A stretch of DNA of 64,000 nt from Spirochaetales bacterium. Its GTDB lineage: Bacteria > Spirochaetota > Spirochaetia > SZUA-6 > JAFGRV01. The stretch is taken from positions 1-64,000 of the forward strand of contig JAFGWI010000292.1 of assembly GCA_016937215.1 (NCBI GenBank), written 5' to 3'. Position 1 is the stretch's first letter, and every line of letters begins with the position of its first letter. Both the position numbers and the translations under genes were made by a program. Under the pieces are notes generated by a model. The model was not told where the DNA came from, made no database searches, and saw only the letters and a program-made list of their open reading frames with translations. Of this stretch, positions 1-10,395 are shown in pieces.

Positions 1-136
1 ACAGGTGGCTCGGGCCGGGCTTTCCGCCACTCCGGCTCCCGCCTTCGAAGGTTTTTTCGCGGAATTTATCCGCGAAAAAACGCTTTGTAGAACCATTTTT
101 GAAAAAATGGTTCTACCTGGCTCCAATCCCTAAGCT
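1..136 (-). repeat. Modular hairpin repeat copy A (partial at window edge)
   Basis: rc: CTTAGGGATTGGAGCCAG GTAGAACCATTTTTTCAAAAATGGTTCTAC AAAGCGTTTTTTCGCGG..CCGCGAAAAAACCTTCGAAGG..GCGGAAAGCCCGGCCC. Confidence 0.85.
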
Positions 137-282
137 GTTATATCCGCGAAGTCTTTTTAGTAAACATATATAAAATTTTCAATAAAGAATTATTTTTAAG
201 CTGCCATTAAATTTGAATCCTGTGAAATTTGTATTTATAATAGAAGAGTTGTGATGAAAAGGAGAAAGAAGTAAAAACGCCG

Positions 283-942
283 ATGCCAATATCAGCTGTG
301 ATATTTGATTTTAACGGAACCCTTTTCTGGGACACCCATTTGCACCGTCAGGCCTGGGATATTTATTTAAATATCCATGGAATAAGGCTGAGTGATCAGG
401 ATAGACAAAAAATATTTCACGGGAAGAGTAATCAGGATATTTACACGGCTCTTTATAAACATAAGGCGCGATCGGGTGATGTGGAATCCTTAATTACCGA
501 AAAAGAGGGAATTTATCAGAAATTATGCCTTCAAAGCAAATTGGATTTGGCTCCAGGAGCCGCGTCTCTGCTGGATTTTTTAAACCTGAAACAAATACCT
601 TTTTGTATTGCCAGCTCTTCGGGGCTTGAGAATATTGAATTTTACATGAAATACCTTGATCTTGGCAGGTGGTTTGATTTGTCCCGCATTGTGTATAATG
701 ATGGTACTCTCCAGGGCAAACCAGCACCGGATGTTTTTTTAAAGGCTTTCGGTTTGTTGAATGCCCAGCCCCAGGATGTATTGATTTTTGAAGATTCCAT
801 TTCCGGGCTGATAGCTGCCAAAAAAGCCCGCTCCGGAAAGGTCATTATTGTTAATTCCCATGGTCTGAAATACAGTTGGTTTAACTACCCCCGTATCACC
901 CATTTTGACCAGGTTGACCGGGGAATGTTTTTTCCGACATGA
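283..942 (+). CDS. HAD-superfamily hydrolase, beta-phosphoglucomutase-like
   Basis: ORF with HAD motif I IFDFNGTLF, motif II ASSSG, motif III/IV KPAPDVF...IFEDSISGLIAAKKA. Confidence 0.85.
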   Translation: MPISAVIFDFNGTLFWDTHLHRQAWDIYLNIHGIRLSDQDRQKIFHGKSNQDIYTALYKHKARSGDVESLITEKEGIYQKLCLQSKLDLAPGAASLLDFLNLKQIPFCIASSSGLENIEFYMKYLDLGRWFDLSRIVYNDGTLQGKPAPDVFLKAFGLLNAQPQDVLIFEDSISGLIAAKKARSGKVIIVNSHGLKYSWFNYPRITHFDQVDRGMFFPT

Positions 943-948
943 AAAAAA

Positions 949-1314
949 TTAACCCTGTTTATATTCACCAGCGCTCAGAAGGCTTTGATAATCAGCCGGG
1001 GCCATGACCATTTTAATAAGCCAGGTTTCGTATATGTTATTAGCAAGGGAGCTGGCATCATCTTCCAGTTTTTTGTTGATTTCCACTATGTCACCCTTGG
1101 CAGGGGTTACCAGGTCGATCACGGTTTTTTCACTTTCGATGGAGCAGAAAATCTGCTCTTTTTTTTGGGGACCTGTTTTTACTGAAAACTGTACCTGATT
1201 GATTTCTCCCATTAGTTCCAGGGCGGTCTCGGTGATTCCCAGTAAATAATTTTCACCCTCTGGTTTTACCCAAAGATGATCCTGTGTGTATTTTCTATCG
1301 TTTGGTAAGGCCAT
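949..1314 (-). CDS. Glycine cleavage H-like lipoyl-domain protein
   Basis: 121 aa; KYTQDHLWVKPEG...LLGITETALELMGEI; lipoylation-site-like ESEKTVID. Confidence 0.8.
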   Translation of the reverse strand: MALPNDRKYTQDHLWVKPEGENYLLGITETALELMGEINQVQFSVKTGPQKKEQIFCSIESEKTVIDLVTPAKGDIVEINKKLEDDASSLANNIYETWLIKMVMAPADYQSLLSAGEYKQG

Positions 1315-1416
1315 GGTTTTACTCCTCTGTTTTTTTCAATGCATCTCTGTCTTTAATTTTACTTTTTATTGGCCCTTTGTCTATAGCTAAATTATTTAGT
1401 CCAGAATAGTGTTTGC

Positions 1417-2886
1417 CTAGACTTTAAGGTAAAACAGCATGTACAATGCCAATCCGACAAAGAGTATGCCAATGGATAATTTGAAAACCCACATATATTT
1501 CTGGAAAACCTCGGTAATTTTCCTTGAGCTAATGCCAATGTATGTGAGAATAAACACAATAACAAGGGGCAGAATAAAAGCCAAATTATAGAGCAAAATT
1601 AAGCCATAACCCAGATAATCCTGTTCAGTGTTGATAACCATAAGAATAAATGGCACATAAACCTGGCCAGTACAGCCCAGTTCGAACATCGATACCAAAA
1701 AACCCAAAACAATGGAGCTGGCAATGATGGCGGCTGAACGCACATGGGAGCGGATAGAGGTGCTGATGCGTTTTTTAAAAAAGTCATTGAGTTGCAAAAC
1801 CATTTTTTCCGATTTTCCCTGAAGTATAAGGCTGAAATCATAGAAACTAAGACCGGCCAGCACAAACAAACCGGCTATGAGCACCCAATGAATAATCACC
1901 TTGACCAGGACAAAGGCCGTGGCAGCTTGAAGGGCTGCAAAAAACCCGAGGCCTACCAGAAAATAGGTGACAAAGACGCTCAAGGTAAAGAAAATACCCA
2001 TAATAACAACTTCTTTTTTTCGTTTTCCTGCCATAGCCAATGCTGTCAGGAGCGATATGAGCGTGGCAAAGGCGCAGGGGTTTATCCCGTCAAGAAGGCC
2101 TAGTGAAATAGCGGAAAAAATATTGGTCCTGTCGACGATTTCACCGCTGATTTGCTTTAAGTCTTTGGCAGAAATTTTTTCCCCTTCTAAAGAGGCTTTG
2201 AGAACATCTTCGATCTGGCTTTCAACTTCCTGATTACCTTGTAGAACCAGGTCGTTGAAAATCAATACAGGAAAAGCCCTTTCTTGTTGGCCAAGGGCTT
2301 CCAGGTCCTTTTTCATCTTGGCATAATTGGATGTATCGTGACTATCGAGTTTATCTATACCGATTGTTATTCCCAGCCGCTTCTCCATTTCTGGAACCTG
2401 CTTGTTCAGAAAGCGTTGACAATTAGAACAGGAAGGAAAGTAGTAATACTTGAAATTGATATCTCCTGTAGTCTTAGCTGAATTTTTTGGGGAATCTTCG
2501 GTTTGGTAAATATCAGGATCGCCATTATCCACAAAGCCTTGAACATAATAGAAAGAACGTTCTTCTTTTCCGTTACCATTAATCCGGATCTGATACATTT
2601 TTTCAATTTTTCCCTTTTCGTCGCTGGAATCATAGGTCAGCAGAAACATAGCGCTTTCTCCAGACTTGATTTGTTGTTCAGCGGGAATCACTTCCAGGCA
2701 ATCGCATGTTGACAAAATATTGATGGCTATATCGTAATCGTAGTGATTAACCAGATAAAGGCTTTTCTGTATTTTCCCCATAGGATAAATATTGCCAATT
2801 TCCCAGGATGGTTCAGATGGAATGAGCTGGGCGAATAAGGAAAAGCTTAATATTGATAAAAGAATGGCAAAAGATATTCGTTTCAT
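1417..2886 (-). CDS. DUF1573-like + thioredoxin-fold (CSNC) + CcdA/DsbD-like transmembrane fusion
   Basis: Signal peptide; STCDCLEVIPAEQ (DUF1573-like); FPSCSNCQRFL; LLDGINPCAFATLISLL and LGCTGQVYVPFIL typical of CcdA/DsbD membrane domain. Confidence 0.8.
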   Translation of the reverse strand: MKRISFAILLSILSFSLFAQLIPSEPSWEIGNIYPMGKIQKSLYLVNHYDYDIAINILSTCDCLEVIPAEQQIKSGESAMFLLTYDSSDEKGKIEKMYQIRINGNGKEERSFYYVQGFVDNGDPDIYQTEDSPKNSAKTTGDINFKYYYFPSCSNCQRFLNKQVPEMEKRLGITIGIDKLDSHDTSNYAKMKKDLEALGQQERAFPVLIFNDLVLQGNQEVESQIEDVLKASLEGEKISAKDLKQISGEIVDRTNIFSAISLGLLDGINPCAFATLISLLTALAMAGKRKKEVVIMGIFFTLSVFVTYFLVGLGFFAALQAATAFVLVKVIIHWVLIAGLFVLAGLSFYDFSLILQGKSEKMVLQLNDFFKKRISTSIRSHVRSAAIIASSIVLGFLVSMFELGCTGQVYVPFILMVINTEQDYLGYGLILLYNLAFILPLVIVFILTYIGISSRKITEVFQKYMWVFKLSIGILFVGLALYMLFYLKV

Positions 2887-3157
2887 TTTTTTCCCCGGTT
2901 GTTATTTCTGACTGTGCTGGTCATATTAATTTGTCTTATTTTATTATACCCGCATTCACCATGAGGTCAAGCTTTAATAATATAATCTAGAACCTGTGAA
3001 AAGGAAAGAAGTTACAGTATTTTTCATTATTTCTGATTCTGGCTGTTCTTATTGCTGCCAATTTTATTTATGGCTTTATCATAGAGGATTAGGGCTTAAT
3101 TAATAGGGAGCTTTTGCGGAAAACATGAAAATGGCCAGGTGCGGGAATAAAGATAAA

Positions 3158-3524
3158 GCATTTGTTTAGATAAAAGCAGCCATCGATTCTATTGCGTTAG
3201 GGATTGGAGGGGTGAGGAGGTTTTTTTCAAAAAACCGACGAAAAGCTTTTTGCCGCGTTTTCAGCGGCAAAAACTTCGGAGCGATAGCAAAGCCCTGCAA
3301 AGCCCGGCCTGCCATGCCCCTGGTACAACAATTCCAAATATAAACCTTTTGTTAAAAATAAAAATTAACCGATGCTATGAAACTGCATTAATAATAGTTT
3401 ATATTTGGAATTGTAACTGCAACGAATTGAAATTAAGCGCGATTCGTAATATTTGTACTCAAATATAGAATTGCTGTTTATGGGCGGCAGGCAACGCCCA
3501 AAGTCAACGGAGCCATACAAATAC
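3158..3524 (+). repeat. Modular hairpin repeat copy B with terminal inverted repeats and internal 18-bp inverted repeat
   Basis: GCATTTGTTTAGA...GCCATACAAATAC ends; GCGTTAGGGATTGGAGG, GGTTTTTTTCAAAAAACC, AAGCCCGGCCTGCC...GGCAGGCAACGCCC; IR 3328-3345/3397-3414. Confidence 0.8.
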
Positions 3525-3583
3525 TTTCCTCGGGATCTGCTTTAGCTTGACCGGAAAGTGAAAAATTTGGTAAACTCGGGCCT

Positions 3584-5080
3584 ATGAAAAAGCAATTACT
3601 CCTATTACTTCTTCTGCTTAGCAGTGGAATTTTATTTGCTCAGGAATCTGATTTACCCGGTTTTGGACAGCAGCCTATTCTTACCTTACCGGCTAATGAA
3701 TCGACTTTGATCATGCGAATACTGGGTTCTTCGAGCTATAAAATAACACCCGGGGATATTTATACTCTGACAGCGCAAATGGGTAATACCCTGTCTTTTC
3801 CTGTGGTGGTTTCTGATAATTTTGAAATTGAGGTGCCCTTTCTCGGTACCATGAATGTTAAGGGCAGAATATATAATGAAGTGCGCCGCGAAATCATTTC
3901 CAAAATCAAAGCCAAGGTGCCGGTTGAGTTTATCGATTTTATCATCAAATCGCCGGCTGTTTTTGATATTTTTATTTACGGTGGTGTTGTGAATCCGGGA
4001 TTATCGCCTGTTTCATCTGTTAATACTCTATGGGAAGCTATTTTGCTGGCCAAGGGTCCCAAGGCAGGGGCCAGCTACCGTAGTATAGAGTTGCATAGAA
4101 ATGGCGAAACTCGTGTTATCGATATCACCCGCTTTGTGCGTTACGGCGAACTTGATCAGAATCCCCAGCTTCAGCCAGGTGACCGCATTTATGTGCCTAT
4201 GGCGCAAATCCTCACAAAAATCGACGGCCATGTTTATTTTCCAGATAGCTTTGAAATGCTTCCTGGTGAAAGTTTGTACGATTTGATCAATCTTGCCGGC
4301 GGGCCCAAGCCTGGAGCTGTGGGCAAAAAGATCCAGGTGACCCGTCTGGAGGCCACCAACGAGTTGAAACTCTATGAATTGACCATGGAGCAGGCTATGG
4401 ATTTTAAACTGGCCATGGGCGACCAGGTTTATGTTAAGTCTGCTTTTGACCTTCAAGCCATGCTTTTAATCGAAGGGGCTCTTATGGGTCAACCGCCGGA
4501 ACAGGGAAAACCTCAGCAGATTCCGACAAAGCCTTTGGTTTTTAATTTGCCCTATGTGCCTGGAATGACATTTCTTTCGGTGCTTGAAAAATTGGGCGGG
4601 CCTTCACCCCTGGCTGACGCGGAACACAGTTATGTAATTCGGGAGAAAAGCGGTGAAAAAATTCCCGTGAACGTGACATTGCTCTGGCAGAGCCGCGATA
4701 AGGATCTGGATATTCAGCTACAGGCTGATGATCACATCTTCATCCCCATGCTCAATACCCAGGTGATAATCGCCGGAATGGTCAATAATCCCGATGCCTT
4801 TCCCTATGCCACAGGCGCGACAGTCGCGGATTATATTATGTTGGCTGGTGGCATTATACCTGAAACAGCTGACCCTAATGCCATTTATCGTCTGGATAAA
4901 TCGGGCAAGCGCACCCGCATTGGAATGAATACCGAGGTTATACCGGGTGATCTGATTTATGTGGATAAGACTCTTTGGGAACATACGAAATTCGGGTTGA
5001 GTCAGGCTTTAGTGATTATCGGTTTTGTATCCACTTCAATCTCATTAGTAAATGCTATTTTGGATCTTTCTCAACGATAA
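3584..5080 (+). CDS. Secreted SLBB-domain polysaccharide-export-like protein
   Basis: Signal peptide MKKQLLLLLLLLSSGILFAQ; repeated SLBB-like units (GGVVNPG..., GHVYFPDSFEMLPGESLYDLINLAGGP..., AGMVNNPDAFPY...). Confidence 0.8.
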   Translation: MKKQLLLLLLLLSSGILFAQESDLPGFGQQPILTLPANESTLIMRILGSSSYKITPGDIYTLTAQMGNTLSFPVVVSDNFEIEVPFLGTMNVKGRIYNEVRREIISKIKAKVPVEFIDFIIKSPAVFDIFIYGGVVNPGLSPVSSVNTLWEAILLAKGPKAGASYRSIELHRNGETRVIDITRFVRYGELDQNPQLQPGDRIYVPMAQILTKIDGHVYFPDSFEMLPGESLYDLINLAGGPKPGAVGKKIQVTRLEATNELKLYELTMEQAMDFKLAMGDQVYVKSAFDLQAMLLIEGALMGQPPEQGKPQQIPTKPLVFNLPYVPGMTFLSVLEKLGGPSPLADAEHSYVIREKSGEKIPVNVTLLWQSRDKDLDIQLQADDHIFIPMLNTQVIIAGMVNNPDAFPYATGATVADYIMLAGGIIPETADPNAIYRLDKSGKRTRIGMNTEVIPGDLIYVDKTLWEHTKFGLSQALVIIGFVSTSISLVNAILDLSQR

Positions 5081-5082
5081 TA

Positions 5083-6276
5083 ATGATTTATCTTGATTGG
5101 GCGGCCAGCGCGCCGTTAAATAAAAAAATCATGGACCAGTGCCATGAAACAAGCTTGAGGGTATTCGGAAATCCTTCGTCCATTCATTTTCAGGGACGGG
5201 AAGCGGATAAAATCATTCAGCAAAGTCGCCAGGCTTTGGCATCGGCCTTGCATTGCCTTGATTCGGAGATTGTTTTTACATCGGGCGGAACAGAAGCCAA
5301 TAACCTGGCGCTGTTTTCCTTGCTGAAAAACGGACGGAACCTGAAAAGCCTTGAAAACAGGGAAGTGATTGTTTCGGGAGTTGAGCATCCGGCTGTGTTT
5401 AAACCAGCCCAGAGCCTTGAAAATTTCGGCATCAAGCTTAGGATCATTAACGCGGATAAAGATGGGCGAGTGGATCCTGGGAGAATTGAAGAGGCCTTGA
5501 ACAGCAACACCCTCATGGTTTCCCTGATGAGTGTGAACAACGAAACCGGCGCGATTCAGCCCTTAATGGCTGTTGCTGATATTCTGAAAACCTGGAATCA
5601 GAAGGGCGGCCGGAGAGTTTTGTTTCATTCCGATATGGTTCAAGCCCTTGGTAAAATCCCCATTAATCTGGAAAAGCTTCCGGTGGATATGGCTTCTTTT
5701 AGTGCCCATAAAATGGGCGGACCAAAAGGGGTTGGCGCTTTATTTTTGCGGAGGAATTTACAGCTGAATCCCTTTTATCAGGGTGGTGAGCAGGAAAATT
5801 CTAAGCGGCCGGGAACTGAAAATCTTATGGGCATCCATGCCTTGGGGCTTTTAGTGCCTGAAGTGATTGAGAATGTTGAAGCTTTATTTTCAACTGCTCA
5901 AAAAAAAATGGCTCCTTTAATCAGCGCTTTGAGAAAAATTGAAGGTGCTCGATTGATACCTGATAGCAGGAATCCTGATTCAAAGGATTTTTCTCCCTAT
6001 GTGTTGAAGTTTTCAATGCCACCGGTCCCAGGCGAGGTGGTTGTTCGCGTCATGGAGGACAATGGGTTTTTGATTTCAACTGGTTCGGCTTGTTCCAACA
6101 AGGAGCTTGAAAAAAAATACCGGGTTCTGAAAAACATGGGCCTGCCTTTTGAGCTGGCAGCCAGCAGTCTTCGGGTGTCTATGGGCCCAACTACATCTGA
6201 GGATGATTTGCTTTTATTTGCCGAGGCTTTTAAGAAAGAGATTCCTTCCTTGGTTAAATTGGCTCGTTTTATGTAA
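5083..6276 (+). CDS. Cysteine desulfurase (NifS/IscS family)
   Basis: MIYLDWAASAPLNKKI; FTSGGTEANNLAL; SFSAHKMGGPKGVGAL (PLP Lys); STGSACSN. Start moved from the ORF track to the in-frame ATG at 5083. Confidence 0.9.
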   Translation: MIYLDWAASAPLNKKIMDQCHETSLRVFGNPSSIHFQGREADKIIQQSRQALASALHCLDSEIVFTSGGTEANNLALFSLLKNGRNLKSLENREVIVSGVEHPAVFKPAQSLENFGIKLRIINADKDGRVDPGRIEEALNSNTLMVSLMSVNNETGAIQPLMAVADILKTWNQKGGRRVLFHSDMVQALGKIPINLEKLPVDMASFSAHKMGGPKGVGALFLRRNLQLNPFYQGGEQENSKRPGTENLMGIHALGLLVPEVIENVEALFSTAQKKMAPLISALRKIEGARLIPDSRNPDSKDFSPYVLKFSMPPVPGEVVVRVMEDNGFLISTGSACSNKELEKKYRVLKNMGLPFELAASSLRVSMGPTTSEDDLLLFAEAFKKEIPSLVKLARFM

Positions 6277-6435
6277 GAGATTTTCGCATCTATAGAACAG
6301 GCCCGTGAATGGGTGGGGGCAAAAATCCGGGGTGAGTGAAACAAATTATGCGTGATGAACCAAGAGCTGGTGGCTGACCATTAGCCTTTAATTATGATAA
6401 TGTTAGAAGATTAATTCGAGGGATTCAGGTACTAA

Positions 6436-7605
6436 ATGAAATCATTTTTTTTAATCAGATATGGAGAAATTTCCCTCAAGGGCGCTAATCAGAATTTGTT
6501 TCTCGATAAACTCAAAGCCAATATCAAGACTCAGCTAAAGGGAAAAAAAACTGTTATTACCGGGCGTATTGGCCGTTTTTATTTATCCTGTGAAAGTGAA
6601 TACCACGAGGATGTTGTTGCTGTCCTTAAGCAGGTTCCTGGTATTGTAGCTTTTTCTCCGGCCATCAGGGTCGAAAAAGACAAGGATAAAATCCTTGAAG
6701 CAGCTATGAAATATGCCGAGCGCTATGATGTGAAATCCCAAGGCAAGCTTTTTAAAGCCGAGGTACGGCGCATCGACAAATCCTTTGAGCCCAGATCCTA
6801 TGACATGGCCTGCGCCTTGGGTGGTGTGTTTCTCGATAAATATCCTGATTTAAAGGTGGATGTCCGTTGTCCTGATTGGACCATTAACCTTGAAATTCGC
6901 GAAGAGGCTTATTTGTATGCCTACAATATTCCGGGAATCGGCGGCCTTCCTGTGGGCTGCGCGGGGCGGGGAATGCTTCTGCTTTCCGGCGGGATTGATT
7001 CGCCTGTTGCCGGTTATTTGATGGCCAGGCGCGGTCTTCATGTGGACGCGATTTATTTTCACACCCATCCCTTTACCTCGGAAAAATCCCTGGATAAAGT
7101 GAAGGCCCTTGCCAAAATTCTGTCGCGCTATGTGCCCAGGCTGAAACTCCATGTGGTTCCCTTTACCGAATTGCAGGTAAAAATTAAGCAGGAAGCGCCG
7201 CCCGATGAAACAACCCTGCTTTCACGGGCGGTTATGATGTGGATAGCCGACCGTATTGCCAAGGCTGAAAAGGGTCTGTGCCTCATTACCGGCGAAAGCC
7301 TGAGCCAGGTGGCCAGCCAGACACCCGAAAGCCTTCGCTTTACCGGCAGCACCACAGACCTGCCCATTCTCAGGCCCCTGATCGGCCTGGACAAACAACA
7401 GATTATCGCCATCGCCAATCAAATCCAAACCTACGAAACATCCATACAGCCCCATCCTGACTGCTGCACCCTTTTCGCGCCGGCCCATCCTGTTATAAGA
7501 CCCAAAATGGAGCCGCTTCAGGAGTCCCTTGACAAATTGCAGATCAATGAGCTGGTTATTCAAACAATTAAAAAAACAGATAAGCAGATGGCTGCGGAGT
7601 TGTGA
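6436..7605 (+). CDS. thiI: tRNA 4-thiouridine synthase ThiI (no rhodanese domain)
   Basis: THUMP-like N-terminus; GRGMLLLSGGIDSPVAGYLMARRG PP-loop; ITGESLSQVASQT. Confidence 0.92.
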   Translation: MKSFFLIRYGEISLKGANQNLFLDKLKANIKTQLKGKKTVITGRIGRFYLSCESEYHEDVVAVLKQVPGIVAFSPAIRVEKDKDKILEAAMKYAERYDVKSQGKLFKAEVRRIDKSFEPRSYDMACALGGVFLDKYPDLKVDVRCPDWTINLEIREEAYLYAYNIPGIGGLPVGCAGRGMLLLSGGIDSPVAGYLMARRGLHVDAIYFHTHPFTSEKSLDKVKALAKILSRYVPRLKLHVVPFTELQVKIKQEAPPDETTLLSRAVMMWIADRIAKAEKGLCLITGESLSQVASQTPESLRFTGSTTDLPILRPLIGLDKQQIIAIANQIQTYETSIQPHPDCCTLFAPAHPVIRPKMEPLQESLDKLQINELVIQTIKKTDKQMAAEL

Positions 7606-7639
7606 AGTAAGGAAATGTATAAATTCTTGGCGCTAGTTA

Positions 7640-7794
7640 AGGGTTAAGGATTGGAGCCATGTGTCAACATTTTTTTAAAAATGTTGACACAAAGCGTTTT
7701 TTGCCTGATTTTTTCTGGCAAAAAACCTTCGAAGCGATAGCGCAGTGGCGGAAAGCCTGGCCCGAGGCCCTGCCTGGGGCAACCCCCAGAAAAA
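7640..7794 (+). repeat. Modular hairpin repeat copy C
   Basis: GGTTAAGGATTGGAGCCA TGTGTCAACATTTTTTTAAAAATGTTGACACA AAGCGTTTTTTGCC...GGCAAAAAACCTTCGAAGCGATAGCG...GGAAAGCCTGGCCC. Confidence 0.85.
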
Positions 7795-8535
7795 AATAAG
7801 CATCTATGGTGGAATCATGAAAGCGAATACCCAAAAAGTCTTAGAAATCTATATGCAGCAATGTTTTGGAAGTCAGGGATGGCTGGAAGGTTCCAGAGGC
7901 ACATAAAATACAGACAAGGCCCTTTTTCTGGAAAATAATTGGCCTTTATCAAAACCACCCTTTACCAATTATGAAAGCCAGGGGTTACCAAAAGAATTTG
8001 AGCTTTTTTGCTTTTACAGCCACACCCAAAGGAAAGACATTGGAATTGTGAGGGCGCCAGGGCCCAAGCGGTAAGCCGGAAGTTTTTCATACCTATTCCA
8101 TGAAGCATGCCATTCAAGATACCGAGGTTATTGCACAACCTTAAAATAGGAAATTGTTGCTCATGAATAACTTGTCTAAACTCTTTATAGACCCAGTGGG
8201 CGAGGTGAAATACTCATAATTATTGTTATGCAACAATTTCTGCCTGGACGAGGAATAAAGGCGAAGCACTTTTGATCAGCCTGTTTGCAAATTAATTGCG
8301 ACCGATGGTTTGAAAATAATGTGCGATTATTATTTGCACTTAAATTTTGAATAATCTGTAAGTTGTAAATAAGTTGTAGTCATTAATACAAAATCGTGTT
8401 ACACTTGTTTTTTAAATTTATTTATGCTTTATTCTTTTTAATAAAACAACCATGATACCATTCATTATATAAAGCAATTCGGCTATAAACAATATTTATT
8501 ATGGACAACACAGGAAAGCCATATTTTATAAAATA

Positions 8536-10395
8536 GTGAGGTTCCATATGCCAGGAGTTGCAGGGTTTATTAGCAAATTTAAAATCGGAAATGAAGAGAA
8601 CAGGCTTCAAACGATGGTTGAGAGTATGAAGCATGAAAGATTTTATCGAACAACTAGCTATATAAATAAAAAAATGGGTGTCTACATCGCAGGTGTTGCT
8701 TTAGAGAATTCTTTCGCGGATTGTATGCCGTTAACCACTGCCAATAAAGACAAATACCTTTTTATTTCCGGTGAATGCTTTACGAGTGATGAGTATATTA
8801 ACCACTTGAATGATGGTAATGTTCAGATTGATAATGGTAATGCTTCGTTTGTATTAGCATTATACGAACAGCTGGGAGCGGATTTTGTCACAGAATTAAA
8901 TGGCTGGTATCATGGAATAATAGTTGATTTAAAAAAAGAATGTGTGATTTTGTTTAATGACCGCTTTGGTGTTCAAAAAATTTATTACCATGAAACTGAA
9001 GAGGTATTTTATTTTGCTTCCGAAGCAAAAGCATTGCTGTCTGTATTGCCCGAGCTAAGGCGATTTGATGAAAAAAGTTTAGGTGAATATTTTACATATG
9101 ATTCAGTATTGGAATTTCGAACATTGTTTCACAACATCAATGCTATACAACCAAGTTCTATCTGGACATTTAGTTCTGAAGGTGTGAAAAAACAAACTTA
9201 TTTTCACGCATCAGAATGGGAAGAACAGGAAAGTATAGCTGATGGGGATTTTTACAATACACTTGATCAGGTCTTTTTAGATACTTTGCCGCAATACTTT
9301 AGAGGAGAAAAAATAGGGATGTCCTTAACAGGTGGCCTGGATACTCGGTTAATCATGGCTTGTCGAAATCCTGAAAAAAATCAACTTCCAAGTTATACTT
9401 TTGGTAGTATGTATAATACTTCAAATGATATAAAAGTGGCTTCAAAAGTCGCGAAATCCCTTGACCAGGAATTCAGTATTCTAAAGCTGGATGAAAACTT
9501 TTTAAAGGATTTCCCGTCGCATGTAGAAAAATCAATCTTCATTACTGATGGGTTAGCCGATGTTTGTAAATCCGATGAAATATACATGAATAGAATAGCC
9601 AGGGATATTGCACCTATCCGAATGACAGGGAAATTTGGAAGCCAGGTAATACGAAATTTATCTGTGCTAAAAGACCGTTCTGCCAATGAAAGTCTAATCA
9701 ATTCAGATTTCAGGATGTATATCAACCAGGGAAAGGAAACGTTTAAGCAATATATGCAGATGAACGCCCTAACGTTTATGCTTTTTGTTGAAATCCCGAT
9801 TTATTGGGCAGGCTTTATTTCTTCTGAATCTTCCCAGATTACAATCAGGAGTCCGTATCTTGATAATAATTTCATAAAACATCTATATAGAGCTCCGAAA
9901 ACCTTTGCAAATGGATCACCGCAAGATTTTCAGTGGAAACTCATAAAAAAGAAAAATAATAGCCTGTATAATATTTCTACTGATAAGGGAAAAAGTGGGC
10001 ATAATATATTTCTTATTTCTGCAATAAAAAAGGCTTTTTATCAGGGGCTGAATTACATGGACAAAGCATATAATAAGGAAACTTTACCACATTCATTGCA
10101 TCATTTTATCGCACGAGCGGATTCTTCCTTTAGTTTTTTACAACCTGAAAAAATATTCGCAGGACATTGTGATTTTCGACACTATCGCTTATGGTTCAGA
10201 AAGCAACTATCTCCATATGTAAAAGAAATACTATTGGATGAAAAAACACTTAATAGACCACATTTCAACAGAGACTATATAGAAAAAATGGTTAATGACC
10301 ATATAAATGGCAAAGCTAACAATTTGGCTGATATAAAAAAAACTCTTACGATAGAATTAATTAATCGAGTTTTGATGGAAGATTTAAAAAATTAG
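8536..10395 (+). CDS. Asparagine synthetase-like protein (class-II GATase-like N-domain lacking Cys2 + ATP-PPase domain)
   Basis: MPGVAGFI (normally MCG..G); FNDRFGVQKIYY; MSLTGGLDTR PP-loop-like. Confidence 0.8.
   Translation: MRFHMPGVAGFISKFKIGNEENRLQTMVESMKHERFYRTTSYINKKMGVYIAGVALENSFADCMPLTTANKDKYLFISGECFTSDEYINHLNDGNVQIDNGNASFVLALYEQLGADFVTELNGWYHGIIVDLKKECVILFNDRFGVQKIYYHETEEVFYFASEAKALLSVLPELRRFDEKSLGEYFTYDSVLEFRTLFHNINAIQPSSIWTFSSEGVKKQTYFHASEWEEQESIADGDFYNTLDQVFLDTLPQYFRGEKIGMSLTGGLDTRLIMACRNPEKNQLPSYTFGSMYNTSNDIKVASKVAKSLDQEFSILKLDENFLKDFPSHVEKSIFITDGLADVCKSDEIYMNRIARDIAPIRMTGKFGSQVIRNLSVLKDRSANESLINSDFRMYINQGKETFKQYMQMNALTFMLFVEIPIYWAGFISSESSQITIRSPYLDNNFIKHLYRAPKTFANGSPQDFQWKLIKKKNNSLYNISTDKGKSGHNIFLISAIKKAFYQGLNYMDKAYNKETLPHSLHHFIARADSSFSFLQPEKIFAGHCDFRHYRLWFRKQLSPYVKEILLDEKTLNRPHFNRDYIEKMVNDHINGKANNLADIKKTLTIELINRVLMEDLKN

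Noticed and set aside
7222-7563. Antisense ORFs inside thiI, groEL, helicase and other genes in the ORF track
   Set aside because: They overlap well-supported genes on the opposite strand or in other frames and show no recognisable family or start signal.
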